Below are positions 18,542 to 31,000 of a DNA stretch of 64,000 bases, piece by piece; positions within the stretch are counted from its first letter, which is position 1; each line of letters opens with the position of its first letter. This DNA is from Pratylenchus scribneri (lineage: Eukaryota > Nematoda > Chromadorea > Rhabditida > Pratylenchidae). The notes under the pieces are model-generated. The model saw nothing but the letters and a program-made list of their open reading frames with translations, was not told the DNA's origin and did no database searches. Made by a program: the position numbers and the translations under genes. The stretch spans positions 186,001 to 250,000 of the forward strand of contig JAQSEB010000097.1 of NCBI GenBank assembly GCA_030063045.1. The letters are read 5' to 3'.

Positions 18542-20436
18542 TCATTTGTTGATAATTTTGCCAGAATGAATTGATTCATCTTTGTCGTCATTCTTTGTTA
18601 CTTTTTTCTTCATTTCAATTCCAACCTCTTTTTGATTGATGGATTTCATTTCGACAATATCATTTTTCTGAAAATTTTCTTTCATAAATTTTATAAATAT
18701 ATCATTTTAAAATATTTAATTTTGTTTTTCTTTCAATAAATCTTGTATTTCCTCAAAATAATTTTTATAAAAAATTAACTTTATTCAACCAAATTTTTAT
18801 TCTCACCACTTTTCGTCGTTTTTTCATTGTCATCATAATTTCAGTGAATTCATCCACCCACAACGGGTATTGCACATCAAAATCGAATACAAATTCCCCT
18901 TCGGTTGGTCCATGGGCCACAGTGAATTGCATTCGTTTATATCTGCTATAGTATTCCTCATCTACAAAATCCTTCATAGTTGGTCGAAAGAATTAGCAGT
19001 TTTTCTTTTCCAAGTAAAAGTAATTTTCCACCTTTTAGAAAACAAAATTATATTAATTTGAATTTACTGATGATTTAATAAAAAACCTTTTGGTATTCCT
19101 TTCAGCCCAAGTCTATATATTGCATCAAAAATTCGTATATTCTGGTTACCATAATAGCTCTCTGCCCGTAATTTCATATTTTCAATAGATTCAAATAAAT
19201 GTTCCGGATATCTGAGGAAATAATTTATTAGAATAAAAGGCAAAATTATTCCACTTAAGTATTGGCCATATAGAAAATCAAATTCTCGGAATAATATTCC
19301 GGATTCGGGCAATCAAAAATTCCACCATCTTCGCCGAATTTGATTTGTTGGAAATTTGTATAGCCAGAGCCAAGACGCAAGAACGCATCCCATTGAAAAT
19401 CCCAACATATCGAATCAGTCACAATCCCTTTTTCGCCTTCTTTCTCGAATAAAGGTTTCCCCGACCAATGGGTTGTTTTGACAAAACGGTTTAATGGCTA
19501 AATATATTTAATTTTGAGAATTCTTGAATGAAAAAACCGGAATTCTGACGAATTCCATTTGTCGAATATATTCCATTTTTGAGCCATTTCCAAATCCACG
19601 TAAGCGTATTTCAAAACTTGAATTGGGTCAACATTATTCACCAAATGCAATGTTATTTCATTCTCATTGCGAAATTGGCCAGCACGAAAATTGTATTCGC
19701 CAGTAAGGATTTTGACAATTTTGTCGTTGTTAACTTTCAGCTCCAGTAAATCAAACAAAATTCGACCACCCAACAAATATTCTTCATTGTCCAACAATTT
19801 CCTCAAAAATTCAGGATATTTTGCACCTTTTAAATTGATTTGCGCAAAATTTAACACATTTTCCGTCGAGTTGAAAATAATTTTTAAAATTTTATAAAAT
19901 TTGGCCAAATTTCACCGAGAATTGGCCAAATGGACAATCAAATTTTCCACAAAATTTTCTGGCATTCCATACAAAAAATTATCGTCATCTTCGATAATAA
20001 ATCGCCATGTTGGCGTCATCCAGGCTTCATATCGTAAGAAAGCATCCAAAACAGGTTCCCATTTAATTGGATAGTCAATATCCATGTCCGTATAAAAACA
20101 GGATCTATCACTTTCGAATTCTTCTTGCTCATTTTCGATTGGCTCCTCATCGCCCTTTTTCAATGAGTGGATATATTTTCGAACTGACTGAAAATTGAAA
20201 ATTTAATTATTTTTGGAATGAATTTTGTTTATAAATTTTATTTCAAATATTAATCCAAAATAAACCGTTTTAATTCGTTGTATTATTTGAAGCATTCTGG
20301 GCGAATTATTTTGGTAAATTGCCCGGGTGGGAACATTCACCAAAACATTGATGGCATCGGCCAATGGCAAATATTTGTGAATTTCGGCCAGTAATTCGGG
20401 CGGCAATCGACGCCCAATAATTTCATTCTCATTCAT
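18542..20436 (-). pseudogene. F-box-like tandem copy 2, probably a pseudogene
   Basis: Exons 1 (20266-20436) and 2 (19916-20187) are intact and closely match copy 1, including RRLPPELLAEIHKYLPLADA and the shared NVLVNVPTRAIYQNN. Later parts are recognisable at about 19525-19870, 19260-19497, 19090-19215, 18830-19040 and 18542-18667 (last exon, ending KIINK). Several lesions are visible. The acceptor before exon 3 reads TTTTCAA instead of TTTTAG of copy 1. The exon-4 equivalent meets an in-frame TAA just before its donor (near 19262). The exon-6 equivalent needs a one-base shift near 18980. Copy 1 exon 7 has no counterpart. Together these suggest loss of function after a tandem duplication. 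Unusual splicing or assembly errors could explain one lesion but hardly all. Confidence 0.7.
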
Positions 20437-21070
20437 TTTTTTATATATCTATGTATAAAATTTAATAGATTTAGTAAATAACTATATTCCAGTAGTTTTA
20501 AAAAATTCATATTTTTATTCTAGATAGGTTACAATTTTTGGATTTATGGCCAAAAATATTCTAGCCATAATTGTTTTTTTATCATTCTCGAAATCAAATA
20601 TTATTTCCGGTAAAGATTAAAGAAATTTAAATTTATGAAACTACGATTTAATATAGCCAAAATTGACCCCTTAAGGTAATATCAAATATGTCAAAAAGTG
20701 GTTCAACGGTTTGCGCAATTCAGATGCATTGATTGTTACCCATTTTATGAAGTATAAGCCAATTAATTTTAAATTTTTGGCATAATCATTTAAGCTTTTC
20801 TTTAAAAAGTGAAGCCAATGTAAATTTGTCCAATTTCTATTGAGTCCTCAAACTTACCACAATGAATTATTATTAAAATTAATTAATTTAAACCATAAAA
20901 ATGCATAATTTAATTCAGAAATATATATTTTTAATTTGTAGAGAATATTTGAAAGATTTTTAAACGACTTAAACAGATATACAACAAAATTGTGGTAATA
21001 AATTTGTGCAATGCAATGTCATTCAAGGTTCTTTTTTTGTTTTGTTGTTGGATTTGTTAAATTTTCGGTA

Positions 21071-21853
21071 GGTACTTGTATACTTTGGGTCTTCTTTTTG
21101 GTTGATGAGATGGGAAAAATTGGAGGAAAAGTAAAGGGTACCCTTTATGGATGTTAGATATAAGCAGAGCTGTGCCTAGCTCCGACTTAAGCTCCGGCTC
21201 CAGCTCCGGCTCCGCTCCGGAGCCGGAGCTGGAGCCGGAGCTAAAAATTTGAAAGGTCGGAGCCCGGAGCTGGAGCCGGAGCTAAAAATTTTATGGGTCG
21301 GAGCCCGGAGCCGGAGTCGGAGCTAAAAATTTTGGGTGACTCCGGGCTCCGGTCGACTTCGGTTTTTTTTTGAGAAAATTTTCTTTTTTAGATAATTTTT
21401 TATTAAATTTTCATTTTAATGATGTGAAAATAAAATTAATTTATTTGTGAAGATGAAATTTATACTATTTTTCAAAATTGTTTTCCAAAAAAATGAGTCG
21501 GAGCCAATTTTCCGGCTCCGGCTCCAGCTCCGGAGCTGGAGCCGGAGCTAAAAATTTGAAAGGTCGGAGCCCGGAGCCGGAGCCGGAGCTAAAAATTTGA
21601 AAGGTCGGAGCCCGGAGCTGGAGCCGGAGCATAAAATTTTAAGGGCCGGAGCCCGGAGCTGGAGCCGGAGCTAAGAATTATGAAAAGCACAGCTCTGGAT
21701 ATAAGTTTAAGGTTACATTAGATTATTTTTATCCCATCATATCAGTAATCTATCCACGAATGACCCTAATACTTATCTTGATGACCCAAAAGATGGAACC
21801 CTTCACTTTTTTACATCTCAACAAAAAAAGAGGACCCAAAATATACAAATACC
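21071..21853. mobile_element. Older terminal-inverted-repeat element (host of a nested insertion)
   Basis: The left end (from 21071) reads ggtacttgtatactttgggt. The right end (to 21853) is its reverse complement with two differences, and the similarity continues inward for about 60 bp (cttctttttggttgatgagat against atctcaacaaaaaaagagg). The middle is interrupted by the CCGGAGC-rich element at 21165-21697. Without that insert and one 8-bp duplication it would be about 240 bp. No coding capacity was seen. Confidence 0.75.
21165..21697. mobile_element. GC-rich foldback element, hAT-like, with 8-bp TSD
   Basis: The ends are cagagctgtgc (21165) and gcacagctctg (to 21697). They are flanked by the identical 8-bp duplication gatataag (21157-21164 and 21698-21705). 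The terminal sequence and 8-bp duplication fit the hAT superfamily (ends CA/TA..G). The interior is a long run of ggagccggagct-type units in both orientations, self-complementary over most of its length, with a short AT-rich spacer (21361-21500). There is no transposase, so it was mobilised in trans. It sits inside the older element 21071-21853. Confidence 0.88.
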
Positions 21854-22020
21854 AGATTTTTTATAGTCGCAATTTCTAATGATAATTTGAACAAAAATTT
21901 TTCTTAAATATAATTAATTTAGAAAAGCTAAATTTTTGGTTGGATAATTTCGAGTAAAATTTATAAATGTCCAAATTTGTTTTTAATTTAATTTGAACAA
22001 TTTTCTCTCTGTTTAAAGTT

Positions 22021-25000
22021 CTGCCAAATTTTGGAATTGTTGCCAACCACGGACAACAATTCTGGCAACAAATCGACAACAATTCAAAGAAGGCAGGAAG
22101 ATGGGGAAAAAGTGCTCAGTTTTGCGCATATCTCCGAGGAAAATTTCCTCCTTATCCTCATGCTCACCGACAAAGCTAATTTGGCCATCCATTATGCCAC
22201 AAATTGCGGTGGCACATCATCACGTTGCGAAAAAGTCCCATTGGGCCATCTTTTTCCCAAGCAAAAGGTTTTTTAAAAATTGCAGCATTTGATATTTCGG
22301 TAAAAATATATTTAATTCATAGTAAACATTTTGGCCTCTGTATTAAGTACGTATATTTTTATCATTCTACACGAGACAATTTGGTTACCATTTTATTTAC
22401 TTTTACTGTTTAAGTTTTCACATTTGCCTAGTTCCATTGCAATACTGGGGATTAATAATTGAAAAAAAAATGAAAAATTCTTTATTAGATTTTGCCGTTA
22501 CCGTATCAAAATCTTAAAAATGCGTTATTTTCATTTTTTATTACCTTTCTGGTACTTGTTGGTTATCCAGGACCGGATTTTTTATGTCAACAGGGGAAAG
22601 ATAACGGTAACACCCATGGATTATCCGATATAGTGCTAGGCGTTAGGTCACCAAGGGATAGGTTATCATCTACCTTAACTGTAACCCTAATCCTAATCAT
22701 CCTTAAGGGGACCTTTATTCAAAATTATCTGGAGGTAGATAACCGACAACTACCAAAATTCTTTGGCCGATTAATAATAATAATAAAATTCTGTATATTT
22801 AAGTAATTAAAATTTAAAAAAACCATGAATTAAATATTAGAAAAATATAAGAAAATAAAAAGTAAAAATATTTTTATAAAATTTTAATTTTTTTAGCTGC
22901 TCAATTCCCATCAGCAGCCAATTTTGGTTGCACTGACGGAGGATGCCTCGGCCGTTTGCCTCATTTCCGCCGATTCGAACACAATTTTCTTGATGCCATT
23001 CTCCTCCTTGTTGGATGTCACCTGGGGCCGAAATTCAGCCCCATTGGCTAAAAAACCTACCATGTTTAGCATTTTGGACATTGAAGAGCAGGAAAAACAT
23101 TTTGAGGGCACCCATAAAAATTTGCCCACTTGTGCAATTTGTTATCGGTCGAGGAGGGCAGAACGCACTTATTTGTTATTTGGCAATGGGGTTTGTGTAT
23201 TTAAATGGCATAAATTATTGGAAAACATTTGGGAAAATTCTAGTGGAAATGGATGGAACTAATTTAGTTATATTCTACATATTTGAAATTCATCAAAGGA
23301 ATATTAATAATGTTGCCCAAAATCGGTCTTGGTGAGAAAATCGATGAAATTTCAAATCGTTTGGAAATTTTGCTAAAAATAACAGAAAATAAGCTTTTAA
23401 AGACCGAAAACCGAGTTTTTAAATTGACACATTCGAAAACCAACTTTTTAGTTTTAATCAGTAACCACCCTAAATATTAATAAACCAAATTGGAGATGGA
23501 GAATTGGAAAATTTTCGAAAATTCTGAAATAAAAAAAATATTTTTTGAATAAGTTGGAAATTATGATAATTTTTGATCTTTAATTTAAGCTTATTGATGG
23601 ATAATAAGCTAGGCCAGATGATTAGAGAGGAACTCCGACAATTAATAGCGAGGGACATTTCCGTCTTACCATTTCCGTTTCAGCGAATTTGATGGACTGC
23701 CATTCGCCAGCTTATTAACCAATTTAAATAATCTTAGATATATTTTATAACCTAATTATTGACTATCCAATTTTATTCCAATGAACTATGGTCCGTTAAA
23801 ATTGGTGAGATGAAAATGACCGAGACGGAAATGATTCCAACCAACTAAAATAAAAATAAATTAATCTTTTAAATTTCTAAAAAATACATAAAAATTAAAG
23901 AATGGTGCCTTATTCCTTGTTGACCTCCATATCAAAAGACTGTCCATTCGAATTGAGCTCAAAGCTGGCATAAAAGATTTATCAATTTGTGCGGATGCAG
24001 CGGCAGATGAAGAACAAAAATATTTGCTGGTTTTTTGCGATAAAATATTAAAAAAAAACGAAAATTGCAGATAAATTTGTGCGATTCCTCCCAAATTGTT
24101 CTTCCATTGGAGACGCAAACTATGCAAATTAGGGAAACATTTGCGAGAATTGGCACAAAGGATGTGCACATTTTGGACGAAAATGTGAATTATTTTCCAC
24201 AAAAGGAAAACAATTCAATTTGTGTTTTGGAGAAGAACAGCGGAACGGTTAGTGAACATTATTAAAAAGGAATCAAATGCTATTAGGAATTTTTTACAAA
24301 TTTCTTATAAATTTCGTTGTAATATTGAAAGCATTATAAGCAATTTATGGGATATATTATTGCAATGATTAAAGTATAAAAGATTTCAGATTTCATAAAT
24401 TGAAAAAATCAAATTTTAAAGGATTACTTTTGTTTTTCCAGCTTTTCTTATTATTTCATCACCTTAAAAATATCCCAGAAAATAATGGAATGCTCTAGAT
24501 ATAGAAATTCTTATACCGTAATTTTAGACACCTTAATTATTAATAGTAAAATTGGGATAAATTTCGACAAAAAGTTAATTTTTAAAGCGATATAATTTAT
24601 GGAAATATTTCATTAACATTTTCTCCTATTAATCTCTGGCAAATTATCATCCAAATATCAGCCCTAGCTAAGCTAGAATTAATTTACAATAAAAGAAAAA
24701 AATTATCATTAAAAACATCCATGCACCAAATAAGCTAAAAATCATGTTTCAGTTGAGAATTTACAATTCATGTTCTTTCAACTTTGCTCAATCCAAATTT
24801 GTACAATTGGACAAAGTGCCCACCAAAAATGTTCAACAATTTCTCATCTCTACTCATTTTATCGCCATTTTGACCTCACAAAATCAAATTTTCCTCCATT
24901 TCCGATTCCTTCAAGTTTTCTTTTGTACATTGAACTCATTTATTTAATTCAATTATTTAGTCCAATAATGAATGCTCAACATTTTCACCCATCCAATTGG

Positions 25001-28000
25001 AAGAGGCTGGCAAAATTGGTGGCAATTATTTTGGCATTTTGCCAGCCATAAATTCCTTCAATATTGATACTCATCATCATCATAATCAGCATAAACAATG
25101 CTCAAATTCAGCATCAGATATTTTGTTGATTGTTAACGAAACGGGTTTATATCGACTAATAGCGGAAAAGTATGAATTTTTTAAAAATTTTTAAAATTAA
25201 TTTTTGGGTTTTGATTTCTTTTTTAACAATTAAAAATTTAAAATTTTTAAAAAGATAAAAATTATATTACTTTTTGGTGTTTGATTCTTGCCATTTTTAA
25301 TTAAAAAATAGATTAAGCCTAATTTTAAATCAAGATAGCCTATTATTAATAATTTTAATTTTTTTTTGAAACCGTTTATTTTTTTGGACGTTTTAGTTTT
25401 AACGAAACTCAATATTTCATTACCAGTCAGTGCCTGACAATAAATGGTTCTTTCTTTGACTTTTGTTAAATAAAGGAAAAATTAAATTTGAGAGAAAGAA
25501 ATTTTATTCTAAAGACAAGTTATTTTAAATTTGGTATTTTTCGAAAATATAAAGAAATTTGTAAAATGAGTTATTCTAAAAAATGGGATCCATACTTATA
25601 AAATATGTAACTTTTCTAAAAAATCGATTCTTTAAAATTTATAATGCCAAATTGCATAAGACACTTTGCATTTTTTTAACCGTATAATATATTATCGGGT
25701 AAATTATTCCAATAAACAATAAAAGAATGGCTAATATGTTGACATTTCGGGAATGGAAAGTCTTCTTTCCAAATTATTTATAATTAAAATAAACCAAAAT
25801 TTAAAAAAAAAAACTAAATAATAAAATTTTTGTTAAAGATCATTGGACGGGTTCATTTTGGACCATTTGAATGCCCAGCAAAATTATTCAACCGAATGTT
25901 TGGCCAAAATTGCGGCCTCACTTGGCCCCACAATTTCCCCCCTTCAATTGTGCCTTTCCCTCCTTCGAACCATCCTTTCGGCTGGAATGCGAACGGATGA
26001 AAATCAGCAGGCACAAATTCATGGACTTTTGTCAATTGCACTCTCAAATAATGTGAGTCAATTTTTTCTGTTTGAAAATTTTTTTATTTTAAGAATATAT
26101 TAAAATATGGGAAAATATGAGAAAATATTAATTTACTTAAAAAAAGACTGAATTTATTCAAATTCTTTAGTGTCGAAAAATATTATATTTTTGAGGCCAT
26201 ATAACTTGGCCCTAATTAGGTATTAGGGCTCAGGGTTAGGTTCAGGGTAGGATGGGATTACGGGTTAGGGAATCTTAAAGAAAACTGATTTGGCAAAGTT
26301 ATTTGGCCTCATTTAAAGTTAAATATTTTAATATATTTTTGGAATATTTTATTATTTAAAAAATGGATTTTTTCAGGACAATAGATTTTGATTTTTAGGA
26401 TTTTTGTTAATAAATAAATTTATTTTGCATAGAAATATTTTTCTGGCTTATATTTGAAAGAATTTAATATTTTTAAAATTTTTCAAATTAATGGTTTTAA
26501 TTAATATTAAAAAATGAAATTAATAAATTTATTTTTGATTTTTTTGGTATTTTTGCCAATAAAATAAATTATCAAAAAAATTTTAATTGCAATTTTGCAG
26601 ATTGAATTGGAATTGTTGCTCAAATTACTTCAAGAATATGGGCAAACAAATTTGTTGATCCCATTTTTGTGCCTAAAATGTGAACGAAATCCATCCGATT
26701 TGGGCACGCGGCGATTATTGTTGACGGCAATGCTCACAAAAATATCAAATTTGACACAGAATTTTGGGTCAAATGGTGGAAATGAGGCCGTAAATTCAAA
26801 CAATCTGGATGGTAAAGGAAAGGCCAAATTGGAATTGGAAGGAATGGAGCTGGAATTGCGGTAAACATTTCTAAAAGAAAAATGTTTATTTAATGTGAAT
26901 TTTAATACTTATTGATTATCTGTGAGCAGATACGGAAAAAATTTTTTGAGATTTTTATTTTAATTTTTAATATTTGGTTGTAAAAAGGTGAAAAAAAACT
27001 ATTTTAGGGCTAGATTCTTATGACAAATTTTGGGGATAACCTAGGGGTGATTTTGAGGATGAAAAATCTGCTCACAATTAGCCGATAGTACACGAATTTG
27101 TCTACCAAGATTGGTTAAAAATATTTTTCATACTAGTGATATTTTTGTATTTTTAAAAATTTCCTTTAATCTAAAATCTGCACTTTTTTAAAAAAAAAAG
27201 CATTTTTATTTTTTTTATTCTTTTTTGGTTAATATCTCCCAATTATCGTTCCCAATAAAAAGATAAATTTTTAAAAATTAAAAAAAAATAACATTTTTTT
27301 TATCATTTTGAATAGAAATATTTCTAATTGTTTATTTCATAAATTATTAAAATATTTTTTAACATTTCCTAAATTGCATAAAAATTATAATAAATTAAAT
27401 TCATAGCAATTTCCTGACCAAATTCGGCAACTGCGATCAAAATATTATGCCAATACTTTTGCGCGCCCATTTCTGGCAATGCATTTTCGTTTTGCTCAGC
27501 CGTGACCCAAAAGAGCATAGTCCGGCATTGGCTCGTCATTTGCTGGAAATGCCAACATGGAAATGTGTTCCACGTTTGGATGGAATGCTTTTGTGCATTT
27601 TATTCCTTCATTGGCCAACGATGGGCACATTCACTCCAACTTTACTAGTAAAATTGTTCAATTTGGTGCCAACATTAAATGGAGCCCAACTGAGGAGGGT
27701 TGCCCAAATTGCGAACACATTGTTGACAAAAATGTAAAAAAAAAGAATGGTTTATAATTATGGGATAATTATGGGAATATGTGAAATGGTAAAGAATTTT
27801 CAAACCCATAAAATCATTTAATTTATTCAAAAATTTATACTGAAAAATAATCTTTGCTTGATAAGATAAAAATGGGCCGAATCATTGATTATTCAAAATT
27901 TGTACTGATAAATAATCTTTTTTTGATAAAATAAGTTAAAAACTAGCCAAATCATTGCTTATTAACCACAAAACTCAAACATAGTTTAAATCTAACCCAA

Positions 28001-31000
28001 AACCTATCCTTAAGATAAGACCAAATTTGTTTTGGCAAAATTATATGTCATCAAAAAATTCATAGTTTACCACATGAGAATTTTTGGGTATTTTTATTAA
28101 TTTCATGGTTGAATTAATATTTATTATTTTTATAATTTTTCATTAAAAAATGGAAGGAATAGGAAATTTTTCAATGTCTAATTTTTAAAATTTTTTTTAT
28201 TTGTTATGGTTTTTAATAAAAAAAAAATAATTAAATTTTTAATTGTTGATCAAAGTTAATAGATTTCCCCGAAAATTCGTAAAGATAAATTATCTTAAAA
28301 AATTATTTTTGGGATTTTTAGTAAGCGAATGCGAAATCGACAGACTAAAATTCTAATATATTTATTTCAAAAAATTAAATTTTTAGTTCAATGGAATCGG
28401 CATTGCCCCTCAAATTGATCGTTTCAATGCGACTTTATGGCCTTGTAGCCTTAAATAAAAAGGCTGAAATTATTGATGAGCCAATTGGAACACAAAAGGC
28501 AGCCGCTTATGTTCCAATTGCGTGCGGCCAAAATTGTACAGTGGCATTGGTGGAAAATGCATTCGAATATGGGAAGGAAGAAGGACAAAGTGATGGCCAA
28601 AATCGGCCAATTTTTTGGGGCGAATTTGTGGCCGGAACAAGTCGAATGGTCAATAACAATGGGGAAAAGACAGCAGTGGCAAAAAAGGGAGTTAATGAAT
28701 CAAAAAATCGCGGAGAGGAAATAACATCAATTCGAGGAAATCGAAGGCAAAAAGAGGAATCTAATTTTCCACTTGCACCAATTCCAATTGTGCTCGATTC
28801 TGATGAGATTAAAGGCTTAAAGGTTGGTAAAAAAGGTGGGGATGAATAGGCAAATATATGGGATGGATGGGAAATGGGATATTTAAAATTTATTTTAAGA
28901 AATTGTTTTATTGAAATATTTACTAGGTATTCATGATGGGTTTCGGGTTTCGGTTTCAAAAAACCTAAAATATTAGAAACTAAAAAAGGAAAGAATAAAA
29001 TTTTGATCCAGGCTTAAAATTTGTTTTACATATAATCTTAAATTCAAAAAATTAATTTAAACAAATTAGACATTTTCTTTTATTTTTTTTTAATTATTTA
29101 TAGAGATAAAATTTATTTATTTCTATATTTAATATACAATGCATATTTTATAATTTTGGTAAAAAATGTAGAGTAAAAATACAAGAAAAATATTAAAAAA
29201 TCGAAAATATTTTAAAAATTTTAAAAAGAATTTTCTGTAGAAAATTTTTGTGAAATTCCTAGGTTATAATGCTTGATTTGTATCTAATAGTTTGATATAA
29301 AAGTCATAAAATTTAGAGCTTACATTTAATGTTTCCAGATTTGCTGTGTTGCTGCTGGCACTGAACATGTTTTGCTTCTATCCACCGATGGTCGAATATT
29401 TTCATTTGGCCGAAATCGATTTGGCCAATGCGGAAATTGCAACAATTTTGTGCAGCCAAAATTAATCGTAAATTCAATAGAAAATTACTGTTTAAAAATA
29501 TATATGAATTTCACAGGAAATTCACGGAAATTGGCTCCAACCTTTGCAAATTTTTGCTGGCCATTATCATTCAGCAATGATCACACAAAATAATGAAGTC
29601 AATTTTGAGTGAATATTTTCAGCTTAATTTTGCCTAATTTTAGACCTGGCTTTGGGGTTGGGGCCTATATGGCCAACTTGGGAATGGCAAAATTGATGAT
29701 TGCTTTTTGCCGACTAAAAGTCAAGGATTTAGCAGAATTGGTCCAATCAAACAAATTTGGTAGGCTGAGTTAATTTATATATATATATATATACTATAAA
29801 ATTATTATATTACATTTTTAATGGTATTTATTCATATTATTTGAATAATGGTTCGAAAGAAAAATTTTTGACATTTTTTTACTACTTTACGTTTGTGATA
29901 ATAAAAGGTGTTTGCGTAAAATGGCAGATTTAATTAATTTTCATTTTTATGGTTTCAAAAATTTTCAACACCAAAATTTTTGCTAATATGTGAAAGAAAT
30001 TGAAAAATGGATAAAAATGATGCCTTAATTTAGGGCTTATTAAATCAAAAAATATTTGAAATTAACTAAAAAAAATTTGCTTTATTTTTTCATTTGTCAT
30101 TTGAAGAACAAAGAATAATTGGGAGAGGAAAAAGGTGTGCTTAAAATGGCATTTTGGGGCAATATTTAATTGATAAGGTGATGAGACGATTAGGTAATAA
30201 ATAGGGGTACAGTAAGGCATAATCATTATTGACATGGACAATAATAATACTAAAAATAAAATAATTTATTTTATTATAAAAATTTCATAAAATTTAATTT
30301 TCCCTTCAAGTCTTGGCTATGCCCACACATTGGCTCTGACTGAAGATGGCCGGGTGTTTGGCTGTGGCGCAACTTCCAATGGCCAATTGGGCATTGATCC
30401 GGCCCAGCTGCCCCAAAATCCACAAAAAATATGCGAACCCATTCAAATACAATTTCCACCGGCTGTCGGTCCAATTGTGGAATTGGCATCCGCCTATTTC
30501 CATGGATTGGCATTGACAAAGGACGGTGATTTGTTCGAATGGGGCGAATGCCCACAATCATTGAAAATGCGAATGTTCCTACAAAAAAGGCTGCGGGCAA
30601 AGCAGAAAGAAAAAGAACAGCAAGAAATGAGGGCGGTGGACCAAGGTGATCTGTAATTTGGGAATTTAGGGGCAAGGATTAAACTAATTAATATAAATAA
30701 AATAACTGCATTCAAAATGCTAGAAGGCATCATTGTTATTTTTAGTGCCAATCTAACTACAAACAATCAAGCATAAAAATAAATAAAAAAATTCGTTGTT
30801 TATAAAAAAGTTAAAATATAATTTTGGAATAGACGAAATTTGTGCCCCCGAATTTTTACTCATCAATTAAGTTTTCAAATGGATTTAAGTTTTAATTTTG
30901 TAAAATTTCAAATCAATTTTATACCCTTGAATTAGGATTGGTATGAATTAATTAAAGAAATAATAATAAAATTAATAGAAATTGCAAAAAGTTCTGAACA

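Noticed and set aside
18765..19312. Two separate small genes
   Set aside because: Both frames are parts of the decayed F-box-like copy 2, shown by alignment to copy 1 exons.
22492..22806. 104-codon frame with a hydrophobic start
   Set aside because: Most of it lies in the inverted-repeat element 22551-22754.
28507..28959. 150-codon minus-strand frame
   Set aside because: It is a shadow of the plus-strand RCC1 exon 28387-28822, which fits in phase with its neighbours.
30274..30766. Overlapping minus-strand frames of 83-133 codons
   Set aside because: They mirror the RCC1 exon 30311-30645.
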